Assembly: GCA_017853835.1 (NCBI GenBank) | Contig: JAFMIU010000020.1 | Location: 1-45,236 of the forward strand | Source: Pirellulales bacterium | Lineage (GTDB): Bacteria; Planctomycetota; Planctomycetia; Pirellulales; UBA1268 | Direction: 5' to 3' | DNA length: 45,236 bases | Shown here: positions 1 through 8,600 of the stretch, piece by piece | Layout: each line of letters opens with the position of its first letter | How positions within the stretch are numbered: position 1 is the stretch's first letter | Translations under genes and position numbers: made by a program | Notes under the pieces: generated by a model | Told to the model about the DNA's origin: nothing | The model's database searches: none | Seen by the model: the letters and a program-made list of their open reading frames with translations, nothing else

Positions 1-74
1 CCACCTACGCCATGGCCCTCGCCGGTCTGGCCTGCGGCGGCTACTCGATGTTCCGGCGGCGGAGGCGGGCCTGA
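1..74 (+). CDS. C-terminal end of a PEP-CTERM exported protein (partial, cut by window start)
   Basis: The frame starting at base 3 reads through 23 residues to a TGA at 72-74. The tail has a hydrophobic segment (AMALAGLACGGYSM) followed by a basic cluster FRRRRRA. This is the end of a PEP-CTERM sorting signal, the tag that sends exported proteins to an exosortase at the membrane. The Pro-Glu-Pro motif itself lies outside the window. The tail closely matches that of the next gene (GLTCGAYTLFRRRKRA), so the two are probably tandem duplicates. A terminator hairpin follows 30 bases later. Confidence 0.75.
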   Translation, partial: TYAMALAGLACGGYSMFRRRRRA

Positions 75-103
75 GGCCAACCCGGCCAACGTGACTCCAA
101 CAA

Positions 104-149
104 GAGCGGAGCAGGTCGCCATCACGGGCCTGCTCCCCTCGTTCGTTTT
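104..149 (+). terminator. Intrinsic terminator after the first PEP-CTERM gene
   Basis: The arms 104-115 and 129-140 pair with one mismatch (GAG-C-GGAGCAGG against CCTGCTCC-C-CTC). A T-rich tail, GTTCGTTTT, follows. The inner part (GCAGGTCG, then CACGG, then CCTGC) is shared with the terminators at 1402 and 33919. Confidence 0.75.
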
Positions 150-592
150 CCGGCCTCGGTCAGTTCACGCCCGGTTCCCGCACCGCCCTCCGCACCCGCC
201 CGCCACTCCCTCCTTCCGCCCGCGAATACACCCCCGCCCGATCCGCCGACAGGCACCTTCCGGAAGCCAACTGCCGGAGAGCCTCGATCGTGTCGCCCAC
301 TGACAGCCACTGGGACGACCAAGCGGCGGCCATCGTGGTGCGGCGTCTCTGGGCGGCGGAGCGTTCCTGCGGCGTGACCGGCTGCTGGGCTTCACGATGG
401 CGGCCGCGCGTAGGCGTGCGCTCGCCGATGTCGTGGGATGTCGTGATTGCGGTGGACATGAATCAATGCGTTCGCGTGGCGTGCGGTTCTTCCGGAGGCT
501 GCGAGGCTCGTGTTCGTGGACGCCCTAATCCCATTCCGCGGCGGATTCGCCCTTGCGTGAGCGCCATTCGGCACTGTGTCGGATATCTGGCC

Positions 593-621
593 TTCACGGC
601 GAAGAGGTTCACTGGTAGCAT
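593..621 (+). promoter_or_regulatory. Candidate sigma-70-type promoter for the PEP-CTERM gene at 712
   Basis: TTCACG at 593-598 is followed after exactly 17 bases by TAGCAT at 616-621. This would give a 5' leader of about 85 bases before the ATG at 712. Both boxes are imperfect, so this is suggestive only. Confidence 0.25.
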
Positions 622-711
622 CCGCATCGAGGAAAGTAGTGGCGTTCCTCCGTGCGCACTACGAGGGAAGTGGCTTTTTCACGCGGCAGGTCCGTACGCT
701 GAGAGGTTTTC

Positions 712-1374
712 ATGACGATGCGAATCCGGATGTCGGCGTCACTTCTTTTCTGCGCCCTTGCCTACTCCCTATCGCCTCTCCAGGCCGCCCGCGCCGCCAT
801 CGTCTACACCAACTCCTTTCCGACGGCCTTCTGGGGAAGTCTGATTTCGAGCGAGGATATCGGCGGTGGTGAGTGGAACAGCACGATGTTCGTGATCCAC
901 TTCACCGGCGCCAGCTTCAACAACGACTACTTCACCACGAACGACGCCAACGTGTTCCGGACCTATGCGACGTATCTGGACCCAGGCGCCGAGCCGCCGG
1001 CGTACTTCCCGGTGCCAGCGAACGTCAATCAGTATGGCGCTGATCGCCACACGATCACGGATCTCGCGTTCGGCAGCTTGGTGAGCAGTAGCCTCACGTG
1101 GAGCACGTTCGGTGATCCGCTCACCGAGGGTACCGGCAAGTACTGGGGACTCGAGTCGACCGAGGGAACCAACGTCTACTACGGCTGGATCCGGTACGAC
1201 AGCACGGACGGCGGCAAGACGCTCAACTTCATCGAGGCGGCGTTCAACGACGTGCCGGGGGCTCCGATCACGGTGGGCGCGGTCCCCGTCCCCGAACCCG
1301 CCACCTTCACCATCGCCTGCGCCGGTCTGACCTGCGGCGCTTACACGCTGTTCCGGCGTCGCAAGCGGGCCTGA
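712..1374 (+). CDS. PEP-CTERM sorting-domain exported protein
   Basis: This 220-residue protein has an N-terminal signal peptide (basic MTMRIRM, then a hydrophobic stretch ending near LQAARA). A roughly 165-residue Asn/Thr/Tyr-rich body follows. The C-terminus is a textbook PEP-CTERM signal: VPVPEPATF at about residue 192, a hydrophobic helix, then FRRRKRA. In this family the tag is recognised by an exosortase and the protein ends up at the cell surface or in the extracellular matrix. The body has no domain I recognise. It is probably a paralogue of the truncated gene at 1-74. It is followed by a 13-bp-stem terminator. The ATG at 712 gives the best signal peptide; an in-frame ATG two codons later is equally possible. 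Confidence 0.85.
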   Translation: MTMRIRMSASLLFCALAYSLSPLQAARAAIVYTNSFPTAFWGSLISSEDIGGGEWNSTMFVIHFTGASFNNDYFTTNDANVFRTYATYLDPGAEPPAYFPVPANVNQYGADRHTITDLAFGSLVSSSLTWSTFGDPLTEGTGKYWGLESTEGTNVYYGWIRYDSTDGGKTLNFIEAAFNDVPGAPITVGAVPVPEPATFTIACAGLTCGAYTLFRRRKRA

Positions 1375-1401
1375 CGCGATTCAACCAACTCAATTCCAGC
1401 G

Positions 1402-1448
1402 AGAGGGGAGCAGGTCGCCATCACGGGCCTGCTCCCCTCTGTGTTTTC
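1402..1448 (+). terminator. Intrinsic terminator after the PEP-CTERM gene at 712
   Basis: A perfect 13-bp stem (1402-1414 with 1428-1440, arm AGAGGGGAGCAGG) is followed by TGTGTTTTC. The core and loop repeat those of the terminator at 104-149. Confidence 0.85.
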
Positions 1449-1529
1449 ACGGCGGCCTCAACCTGACCGCACTTTGACGTCCTCCCCGTTTCTTGATCCA
1501 TCCGGCAGCACGGAGCCGCACGAAACGAC

Positions 1530-1566
1530 AGAACCCGCGGCCACCACTCGGGTTACCGCGGGTTCT
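1530..1566 (-). terminator. Hairpin terminator downstream of the initiator tRNA
   Basis: A perfect 11-bp inverted repeat (AGAACCCGCGG at 1530-1540 with its complement at 1556-1566) lies 34 bases downstream of the minus-strand tRNA. On the minus strand it is followed by a short T-containing tail (GTCGTTTCG), so it most likely ends the tRNA transcript. It could also act on the plus strand. Confidence 0.6.
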
Positions 1567-1600
1567 TCGGAAGTTACGCCGTTTATCAAAACGGACGAAA

Positions 1601-1674
<74 letters not shown>

Positions 1675-1815
1675 ACAGGAGTGTTGTGGCCTCGCGTTCG
1701 ACAAAACTGGCGTGTCATCCGCGAGACGACGATGGTCATAATAGCCTCCCTCGCCGCAAAATGAAGCCCGGAACGGAACTCCCGGCGGAAGCGGCTGTTT
1801 TCGCGGATCCAGCGG

Positions 1816-3432
1816 ATGGAACCACCCCAGTTGCCGACACCCGACGGCGCACGCCATGGAGCCGGTGGTCCTGGCGCGGGTGGTGCGCCGCCCCTCGCTG
1901 CCGGGGCGCCCGCGATGGAGCCTTCCGCGCCGTTCGGGGTGACGATCGTGGACCGTGGACCACGCCGCCGCCGGCCGCGCCGCCGGTCGCCGTTTCGTCG
2001 GTGGCTCGACCGCGCCGCCACCCGCACCAGGCCGTTTGCCATCAGCCTCGTGCTCAACGTCGTCGTCATCGCGGTCCTTGCCCTGGTGTTCGTGGCGCCG
2101 CGGCGACCAGGTCGGTTCAGGCTCGACCTGTCATTTGCCTCCCCGGCCGTGACCGATGCCGTGACGCCAGGCGTGCCGGTGGCGCTGCCGCCAGACCGTA
2201 CGCCCGATCCCGCTCCCGTCGCGGAGCCCCCCACGGAGTCCGTGGGCGAGCCTGCTGCATCGAGCCACGCCGAAGACCCGCCCGACACCGAAGGCCCTCC
2301 ACCGCCCGTGGGGCAGTTGCTGAGCGGTCGCGACGATGCCAACCGTGCGGCCCTCGTGGCCGCCGCTGGTGGCTCCGATGAAACCGAGGCCGCCGTCGCG
2401 CGGGCGCTCGAATGGCTCGCCCGGCATCAGTCGAAGCAAAGCGGTCTCTGGAGCCTCAAGGGTCCCTATCTCGATCCTGGGCCGCAGGAAAACCAACTGG
2501 CCGCCACGGCGATGGCGCTGCTGGCCTTTCAGGGAGCCGGCACCACACCCGACGCAGGTCGTCACCGCGCGGTGGTGGAGCGGGCATGGCGGGCCCTCGT
2601 CAAAAAGCAGCTCGACGACGGCCGTTTCGACCTCGGCACGCCGATACCGCCCCAGCACGAGATGTATGCCCATGCCCAGATCACCATCGCAGCCTGCGAA
2701 CTCTACGGGATGACGCACGATCCCCGCCATCGTGAGGTGGCGCAGCGGGCGCTGTCGTTTGCGATCGACGCGCAGGGGCCGAATGGCGGATGGCGTTATG
2801 CCCCCGGGCAGGAAGGCGACATGTCGGTGACCGGCTGGTATGTGATGGCGCTCACGAGCGGTCGGATGGCGGGCCTCGACGTGCCTGCCGGGAGTTTTGA
2901 GGGCCTTGCGAGGTTTCTCGATGGTGTGGCGGTGAATGGCGGGGCACGCTACGGGTATCGCCGGCTGCGAAAGGACGAGGCACCGAAGGACGACACGGAA
3001 GCCATCTCGGCCGAAGGCCTGCTTGCCCGGCTCTATCTCGGCTGGCGTCCGGCCCATCCCCAGATGGCCACGGGGCTGCAGTCGCTCGTGGCGACCAATG
3101 GGGCGATGCTGACGGCGTGGAACGATCCCGAGATGCGACGCCGGGCCGACTTCATGAAGGACGTGTATGCCTGGTATTACATCACCCAGGTGGCCCATCA
3201 CTGCGGTGGCGAGCCGTGGCAGCACTGGAATCGCGCGATGCGCACGGTGCTTCCGGCCCAGCAGGTGCAGGGGCGAAGCGAGGCGGGCTCGTGGGATCCG
3301 GCGAGTGATCGCTGGGGCTATCTCGGAGGCAGGCTTTTCATGACCAGCCTCTGTGCCTCGATGCTCGAGGTCTACTACCGCCATCTGCCGCTCTACGGCG
3401 ATGCCGCGGTGAAGATGGCCGCCAGGCCCTAG
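1816..3432 (+). CDS. Membrane-anchored prenyltransferase/squalene-oxidase-repeat protein
   Basis: This is a 538-residue protein. An Arg/Pro-rich cytoplasmic N-terminus (about 1-72) is followed by one transmembrane helix (FAISLVLNVVVIAVLALVF, about 73-92) and a Pro-rich linker to about residue 190. The C-terminal part is an alpha/alpha toroid: helical repeats with features such as ALEWLARHQ, GLWSLKG, ATAMALLAF and GPNGGWRY recall squalene-cyclase/prenyltransferase repeats. The Asp-rich DxDD motif of true cyclases is not obvious, so I would not call it a terpene cyclase. Planctomycetes carry many such anchored toroid proteins of unknown role. An in-frame ATG at 1915 is an alternative start. The small membrane-protein gene at 3614 follows on the same strand. 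Confidence 0.75.
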   Translation: MEPPQLPTPDGARHGAGGPGAGGAPPLAAGAPAMEPSAPFGVTIVDRGPRRRRPRRRSPFRRWLDRAATRTRPFAISLVLNVVVIAVLALVFVAPRRPGRFRLDLSFASPAVTDAVTPGVPVALPPDRTPDPAPVAEPPTESVGEPAASSHAEDPPDTEGPPPPVGQLLSGRDDANRAALVAAAGGSDETEAAVARALEWLARHQSKQSGLWSLKGPYLDPGPQENQLAATAMALLAFQGAGTTPDAGRHRAVVERAWRALVKKQLDDGRFDLGTPIPPQHEMYAHAQITIAACELYGMTHDPRHREVAQRALSFAIDAQGPNGGWRYAPGQEGDMSVTGWYVMALTSGRMAGLDVPAGSFEGLARFLDGVAVNGGARYGYRRLRKDEAPKDDTEAISAEGLLARLYLGWRPAHPQMATGLQSLVATNGAMLTAWNDPEMRRRADFMKDVYAWYYITQVAHHCGGEPWQHWNRAMRTVLPAQQVQGRSEAGSWDPASDRWGYLGGRLFMTSLCASMLEVYYRHLPLYGDAAVKMAARP

Positions 3433-3613
3433 GCTCTGTCGGAAAACCCAGTGCATGGCGTCGGGCGGAGCTGCAGGGGCATGGGCAAGGCGGGGCAGGG
3501 GCGGGTCTTGGCGAAACTCTGCGGCCCGCGGGGTCGGTGATTGGCCTCTTCAGCAGGCTGAATCCCCCGATGGCACAGCGCCGATGTTCCTCTCACCAAA
3601 CCAGGAGGATCCC

Positions 3614-3910
3614 ATGGCCAAAAAGAAGAAGTCGAAGCAGTCGATGTCGCAGACGATCGCGGGCATGGCCACGATGGGAATGCCGGCGCCGGTCCAGAAG
3701 GTGGCGGCGTCGAAGTGGGGCTCCAAGATTCTGCTGCTGCTCGTGCCGATCCTGATCGCCAGCGGCATCATTACCATTTCGTTCAATGGAGGAATGCCCA
3801 CCGTCAACGTCAATCGTCAGCGGGCCGCCGAAGTGGGGCAGGAACTGCGATCCGATGCCATGCGGGCAGCCGACCGGGTGAGGCAGCAGGAAGAGAGCCG
3901 CTACCGCTGA
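3614..3910 (+). CDS. Small membrane protein of unknown function
   Basis: This is a 98-residue protein with a Lys-rich start (MAKKKKSKQS). One hydrophobic helix (ILLLLVPILIASGIITISF, about 38-56) is followed by a charged, coiled-coil-like tail rich in Arg, Glu and Gln. A perfect AGGAGG lies six bases before the ATG, so this start is strongly preferred over the upstream ATG at 3584. It is probably an inner-membrane protein with its tail on one face. I do not recognise a family. It sits between the toroid protein and the DUF2891 gene. Confidence 0.7.
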   Translation: MAKKKKSKQSMSQTIAGMATMGMPAPVQKVAASKWGSKILLLLVPILIASGIITISFNGGMPTVNVNRQRAAEVGQELRSDAMRAADRVRQQEESRYR

Positions 3911-3949
3911 GCGTGGCTGGCGGAGGCGGAGTCGCTCGGAGGATGCTGC

Positions 3950-4966
3950 ATGCGGTGTGATGCCGCCACCGCCTCCGCGTTTGCACGGGTGGCGTTGGCC
4001 AACGTGTCGCGGCCGATGCCGCACGCCCTCCACCATCTGCTCACGGTCGACGGGGAGCCGCTTCCGTCGAGCCACGTCGTGCTGCACCCGGCCTTTTTCG
4101 GCAGCTACGACTGGCATTCCGCCGTGCACATGCACTGGCTCCTCGTGCGGGTGCTCCGCACGCACGGCACCGTGCCCGAATCGACGGCGATCGAGGCGAT
4201 CCTGGACGAGCGGTTCACTCCCAGCGTGATCGGTCGAGAACTCGCCTACTTTCTTTCGCCGGCAGGCCGCACGTTCGAGCGGCCGTACGGATGGGCGTGG
4301 CTCCTCGAACTCGCCGCCGAACTCGCCCGGCTGACGGAATCAGCCCCGCGGGCCGCGTCGTGGGGCATGGCCGTCGAGCCACTCGCCCGCGAACTTGCAG
4401 CGCGGATGCGGTCGTTCGTGGAGGCGGCCGTGTATCCGATTCGAGCGGGCACGCATGGCAACACCGCGTTTGCATGTCTGCTCGCCCACGACTACGCACA
4501 GGCATGCGATGATGCCCCACTCGCCGCGGCGGTGGAGTCGGCCGCGATGCGATGGTTTGGCGGCGATCGAGTGGCGCCGATCGACTACGAGCCCTCGCTC
4601 ACCGATTTTCTCTCGCCGATTCTGGCCGAAGCGTCGCTGCAGGCAAGGGTGATGCCGAGCGACCGATTCGCCGAATGGCTCACCAGCCTGCTGCCCCATG
4701 GGCTCGGGCCCCTGGCAGATCCGCCGATCGTCGGCGACCGCCACGACCCGCAGATCGCCCACCTCGACGGCCTCTCGCTCTCGCGGGCGTGGATGCTCGA
4801 GCGGATGGCGTCGGGCCTGCCAGCCGGCGATGATCGGGTGGATCGGTTCCGGGCGGCGGCGGCGGGGCATCTGGCGGCGGGCCTACCCTGGACGGTGGGC
4901 GGCGACTACGTGGGCGAGCACTGGCTGGCATCCTTCGCCGCGCTTGCGCTGGGCGTCACGCCTTAG
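3950..4966 (+). CDS. DUF2891 family protein
   Basis: This is a 338-residue protein. Recognisable DUF2891 features are LHPAFFGSYDWHSAVHMHW (about 45-63) and RPYGWAWLLELAAELA (about 104-119), with further His and Trp residues that suggest an all-helical toroid with a polar pocket. The family has no established activity that I know of. From memory it often lies next to pyroglutamate/5-oxoproline genes, and that is the case here: the pxpB-pxpC fusion starts 25 bases downstream. I infer a role in handling a pyroglutamyl substrate, but nothing in the sequence proves it. Soluble, no signal peptide. Confidence 0.82.
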   Translation: MRCDAATASAFARVALANVSRPMPHALHHLLTVDGEPLPSSHVVLHPAFFGSYDWHSAVHMHWLLVRVLRTHGTVPESTAIEAILDERFTPSVIGRELAYFLSPAGRTFERPYGWAWLLELAAELARLTESAPRAASWGMAVEPLARELAARMRSFVEAAVYPIRAGTHGNTAFACLLAHDYAQACDDAPLAAAVESAAMRWFGGDRVAPIDYEPSLTDFLSPILAEASLQARVMPSDRFAEWLTSLLPHGLGPLADPPIVGDRHDPQIAHLDGLSLSRAWMLERMASGLPAGDDRVDRFRAAAAGHLAAGLPWTVGGDYVGEHWLASFAALALGVTP

Positions 4967-4991
4967 GGTGGATGGCGGCCGACTCGGAGGC

Positions 4992-6647
4992 ATGCAGCAC
5001 GCGATGGCACAGGACGAAGACGACACCGTGCCCGTGCCGATCGTCGTGGGAGACTGCGGGATGGCGCTGCCCGTGCGCGGCGCAAGCGACGAGGACACGA
5101 CGGCGCGGGTTCGTGCCGTGGCCGCCGCGATCGAACAGGCTGCGATCGCCGGTGTGACCGACGTGGTGCCATCGCTCGAACGTGTGACTGTGGTGTACGA
5201 CCCCTGTGTGGTGGACGACCTCGATGCGCTTCACGATCGCCTCGGGCTGGTCGCCGGCAACGCCGTGGGGCCTGGGAGCCGAAGGGACGCCACGACGAGC
5301 CGGGCCACGACGCACCATCTTCCGGTGGCCTATGACGGGCCCGATCTCGACGAGGTGTGTCGATTCCACGGGATTCATCGCGATCGCCTCGTGACGCTCC
5401 ACACAGGGCCCGACTACCTCGTGCAGGCGATCGGATTCCTGCCGGGCTTCGGGTATCTCAGTGGACTCCCGGCGGCGCTGGCCACGCCCAGGCGGGCCAC
5501 ACCACGGCCTCGGATCGCGGCAGGGTCGGTGGGGATCGGGGGCAGCCACACGGGCGTGTATCCGTGTGCGAGTCCCGGGGGCTGGAACCTCATCGGCCGG
5601 TCGTCGGCAGTGCTCTTCGATCCCTCGCGGGCTCGACCGTCGCTGGTGGCCGTGGGCGATCGCGTGCGATTCCTGGCGGTGGACCATGTCGAGCCACCGC
5701 CGCCGCCATTGGTTTCGCCGCGCGGCGGCATCGAGGGCATCACGGTGGTCTCACCAGGGCTCTTCACGACCGTGCAGGATCTCGGCCGGCCTGGACACCG
5801 ATCCGCCGGTGTGCCGCTCTCCGGCGCCGTCGATCCGCTGTCGCTGCAACGGGCCAACAGGCTCGTCGGCAATCCCGCCGATGCCGCCTGCCTCGAGATC
5901 ACGCTCCTGGCACCCGAGCTCCGGTGTGAGCGGGCGGTCACGGTGGCCCTCGCGGGCGCAGCCTTTCCGGGCCTGCCGGGCGACTGCGCGATCGACGTGC
6001 CTCCCGGCGGCACGCTCGCGCCGGGCCATGCCGTCGCCGGCTGTCGCGGGTATCTCGCCGTGGCCGGAGGGATCGACGTGGCGAGGGTGCTCGGCAGCCG
6101 CAGCACGTTCGTGCCGGCGCGGCTCGGAGGCCTCACGGGGCTTTCGCTGGCAGCCGGCGACCGGCTGCCCATCGGCTCCGCGACGGGCCTGGCTCCGAGG
6201 GTCATGCCAGACGGGCCGGCCGTCGCGGCTCCACCCGAAGGTCGTGCCCTGCGGATCGTGCGCGGCGCGGAGTTCGATCGCGTCGGCGATCGGCTCCTTG
6301 CGGCAGCGCATCGGGTCACGAGCCGGTCGGATCGAATGGGCGTGAGGCTCGACGGGGAGCCGCTTGGTCGGCCCGACGCGGCGGCGGGATCGCAGGTATC
6401 GGTGGGCGTGCTCCCAGGCACGGTGCAACTGCCGCCGGACGGCCGGCCCATCATTCTCCTCGCCGACGCACAGACGATCGGCGGCTACCCGGTGATCGCG
6501 CACGTGATCACCGCCGATCTGCCGCTGGTGGCGCAGCTGCGGCCCGGCGATCGGGTGCGCTGGCGGGAGGTGTCGCTCGCCGAGGCTCACGCGGCGCTTC
6601 GCGGGCAGGCTGCGGCGGTGGGCCGATCTGTCGGAGCCGATGCATGA
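4992..6647 (+). CDS. pxpBC: 5-oxoprolinase subunits B and C fused in one chain (PxpB-PxpC)
   Basis: This is a 551-residue fusion. The first 235 or so residues are PxpB (KipI-like): HHLPVAYDGPDL, GFLPGFGYLSGLP and the conserved SPGGWNLIGR. After a short linker (VEPPPPPLVSPRGG) the rest is PxpC (KipA-like): VVSPGLFTTVQDLGRPGH, GVPLSGAVDPLSL and LEITLLAPEL. With PxpA these subunits carry out ATP-dependent opening of 5-oxoproline to glutamate. Most bacteria have separate B and C genes; the fusion resembles the layout in urea-amidolyase/allophanate-hydrolase-type proteins. The start is uncertain: ATG 4992 is only one base from GGAGG, and an in-frame ATG at 5004 is 13 bases away. The last four bases overlap pxpA, so translation is likely coupled. 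Confidence 0.93.
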   Translation: MQHAMAQDEDDTVPVPIVVGDCGMALPVRGASDEDTTARVRAVAAAIEQAAIAGVTDVVPSLERVTVVYDPCVVDDLDALHDRLGLVAGNAVGPGSRRDATTSRATTHHLPVAYDGPDLDEVCRFHGIHRDRLVTLHTGPDYLVQAIGFLPGFGYLSGLPAALATPRRATPRPRIAAGSVGIGGSHTGVYPCASPGGWNLIGRSSAVLFDPSRARPSLVAVGDRVRFLAVDHVEPPPPPLVSPRGGIEGITVVSPGLFTTVQDLGRPGHRSAGVPLSGAVDPLSLQRANRLVGNPADAACLEITLLAPELRCERAVTVALAGAAFPGLPGDCAIDVPPGGTLAPGHAVAGCRGYLAVAGGIDVARVLGSRSTFVPARLGGLTGLSLAAGDRLPIGSATGLAPRVMPDGPAVAAPPEGRALRIVRGAEFDRVGDRLLAAAHRVTSRSDRMGVRLDGEPLGRPDAAAGSQVSVGVLPGTVQLPPDGRPIILLADAQTIGGYPVIAHVITADLPLVAQLRPGDRVRWREVSLAEAHAALRGQAAAVGRSVGADA

Positions 6648-7411
6648 CCACGCTTCGACGTTCGATCGACCTCAACGCCGACCTCGGTGAGGGGGCCGGG
6701 CACGATCATGACATCATGCCGCTGATCTCGTCGGCCAACATCGCCTGCGGCGGGCATGCGGGTGATGCCGGCACCATGGCCACCGCCATCGCACTGGCAC
6801 GGACGCACGGGGTGGCGATCGGTGCGCATCCCGGCCACGCCGACCGGGCGTCGTGCGGCCGACGCATCCTGCCGATCACGCCGGCGGAGGCAGCCGGGCT
6901 CGTGGAGGAGCAGGTGGCAGCCCTGGCGACGCTCGCCGGCGACGCCCTCCATCACGTGAAACTCCACGGCGGGCTCTACCATCAGGTCGGACGCGAGGAG
7001 CGTCTGGCCGAGGCGGTCGCCATGATGCTCGCGCGGCAGTGGCCACGGCTTGTGGTCTATGCCCAGGCGGCCAGCCCGCTCGTGGCCGTGGCTCGGGCCT
7101 GCGGGCTCGAGGTGGCGGAGGAGGTGTTTGCCGATCGTGGCTACCGGTCCGACGGGCAGCTGCTGCCGCGACACGAACCGGGCGGATGCCTCGATGATGC
7201 CGCGAGTGCCGCCGCCCAGGCGATCGGGCTGGCCACTCTGGGAAGGGTCGTCACGCACGACGGCCATGCGATCTCGGTGGCAGCCGACACGCTCTGTGTG
7301 CACGGTGACGGACCGCATGCCGTGATGATCGCACGCGCGGTGCGGCGGTCGCTCGACGGTGCCGGGATCGCGGTCGTGCCGCCGCCTACGGGGCGAGCAC
7401 GTCCCACGTGA
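6644..7411 (+). CDS. pxpA: 5-oxoprolinase subunit A (LamB/YcsF family)
   Basis: This is a 255-residue protein. The N-terminus [10 protein letters not shown], followed by [20 protein letters not shown] and the [10 protein letters not shown] motif, identifies the LamB/YcsF (PxpA) family, a TIM-barrel-like subunit. It acts with PxpB-PxpC to convert 5-oxoproline, a spontaneous breakdown product of glutamine and glutathione, to glutamate. The length is normal. The ATG overlaps the stop of the upstream fusion (ATGA). The 3' end overlaps the convergent oxidase gene by 26 bases. Confidence 0.95.
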   Translation: MTTLRRSIDLNADLGEGAGHDHDIMPLISSANIACGGHAGDAGTMATAIALARTHGVAIGAHPGHADRASCGRRILPITPAEAAGLVEEQVAALATLAGDALHHVKLHGGLYHQVGREERLAEAVAMMLARQWPRLVVYAQAASPLVAVARACGLEVAEEVFADRGYRSDGQLLPRHEPGGCLDDAASAAAQAIGLATLGRVVTHDGHAISVAADTLCVHGDGPHAVMIARAVRRSLDGAGIAVVPPPTGRARPT

Positions 7412-8000
7412 CCGGGACGGCGTCGAGGTGGACCCGAACGCGCTGGTGGCCCGAGGCGTGGAGCGCGAGGAGTTCGAACGCGTCGAACCGGCAGACGACC
7501 ACCGCGAAATGAGCCAGGCCGGTGGTGTCGTCGATGGCGGGAGCCAGCGGCGCCGGCGGGAAACACGACGTGACGTCACCGGGCGCGATCGACGGCGTGT
7601 AGCAGGCGCGGCTCATTGGCCGGGAGGCATCCCACGCTGTGGTCGCGGTCGCGTCGAGATGATGCACCGTGGCCGTCGCCGCGATTCGCACCTGCATCTG
7701 GAGCGTTTGGAGATACCAGTGGAGAGCCACCTGAGGGGTGCGACGAATGGCCGCGATCTTCCCGCAGCGAACATCGCTGTGAAACCGAATCGTGCGATCG
7801 ACAGGGTCGGCATGCCGCAGCACCACCGTACGGGCATCGGGGTGTCCGTGGTCGTCGACCGTGGCCACGGTCATCAGGTGCATGGAGGCGTGGGACGAGG
7901 AGGCTGCCACCTGCAACTGAACCGAGAGCCACTTCCATGTCTCGGCCGCATCGAGGATCGACAGGTTCAGTCCTTGCTGATTGTTGAGAGCGATCATCAT
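7386..8000 (-). CDS. Pyridoxamine 5'-phosphate oxidase-family FMN-binding protein
   Basis: This is a 204-residue protein. Features typical of the split-barrel flavin fold are [20 protein letters not shown] (about 43-62), the [15 protein letters not shown] segment (about 71-85) that contacts FMN phosphate, and VALHWY. It looks closest to the Alr4036-like branch rather than to bona fide PdxH; the PdxH C-terminal substrate segment is not evident. The substrate is unknown. It lies 24 bases downstream of trmL on the same strand, so the two are probably co-transcribed. Its 3' end overlaps the end of pxpA. Confidence 0.83.
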   Translation of the reverse strand: MMIALNNQQGLNLSILDAAETWKWLSVQLQVAASSSHASMHLMTVATVDDHGHPDARTVVLRHADPVDRTIRFHSDVRCGKIAAIRRTPQVALHWYLQTLQMQVRIAATATVHHLDATATTAWDASRPMSRACYTPSIAPGDVTSCFPPAPLAPAIDDTTGLAHFAVVVCRFDAFELLALHASGHQRVRVHLDAVPVTWDVLAP

Positions 8001-8024
8001 GGCTATGTGCTCCCCGAAGAGCCA

Positions 8025-8510
8025 TCATTCGACAGTGATACCTCCCCATTGACGAACCGCCTCATAGGCTACCAAAGCGGCGCAGTTTGCAACATTGAGG
8101 CTTCGGACCTGTTTCCGCGACGGGATCGTCAGGAGGTGGTCGGGGGCGGTATCGGTGATGGCCGCCGGCAGGCCGGCCGACTCCTTGCCAAACACCAGCA
8201 CGTCTTTCGGCCGAAATCTCACGTCGGTGTACGACCGCGTGGCCCGCGCGGAAAAAAACCATGGCGTCCCGGCCCCCTCGGCGGTCAGCCGTTCCTGAAG
8301 GTGACTCCAGGAATCGACCGCCTCCCACTCCAGCTCGTCCCAGTAGTCGAGCCCGGCGCGGCGAAGGTAGTAGTCGTCGAGCTGAAACCCGATCGGCCGC
8401 ACGAGCCACATTTTGGCGGCGATGGCCACGCAGGTGCGGCCGACATTGCCGGCGTTGGGGGGGATTTCGGGCTCATGGAGCACGATGTGGAGTCGCGGGT
8501 CGTAGCGCAT
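8025..8510 (-). CDS. trmL: tRNA (cytidine/uridine-34 2'-O)-methyltransferase
   Basis: This is a 161-residue SPOUT methyltransferase. Motifs seen are [15 protein letters not shown] (about 14-28), [11 protein letters not shown] in the knot and [15 protein letters not shown] near the C-terminus, which form the trefoil-knot S-adenosylmethionine site. Length and motifs match TrmL, which methylates the wobble ribose of certain tRNA-Leu species. I chose the ATG at 8510 because homologues start with a short basic leader before the first strand. The open frame continues upstream, but into the opposing ispG gene. It is divergent from ispG with a 90-base shared promoter region. Confidence 0.9.
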   Translation of the reverse strand: MRYDPRLHIVLHEPEIPPNAGNVGRTCVAIAAKMWLVRPIGFQLDDYYLRRAGLDYWDELEWEAVDSWSHLQERLTAEGAGTPWFFSARATRSYTDVRFRPKDVLVFGKESAGLPAAITDTAPDHLLTIPSRKQVRSLNVANCAALVAYEAVRQWGGITVE

Positions 8511-8600
8511 GGCGAAGGAACGGGCGGCGGGGTTTTTGCTATGGTGTGGGGGAGGCGTGCATCGGCGCGCCGGGACCGTAGTGTGTCGCGAGGAGCGATT

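Larger units (their letters stand above)
75..711. other. 637-base intergenic region between tandem PEP-CTERM genes
   Basis: Besides the terminator at 104-149 and a possible promoter at 593-621, I see no convincing gene. The short open frames on both strands have no recognisable protein character and overlap each other, as expected for GC-rich DNA. Confidence 0.5.
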
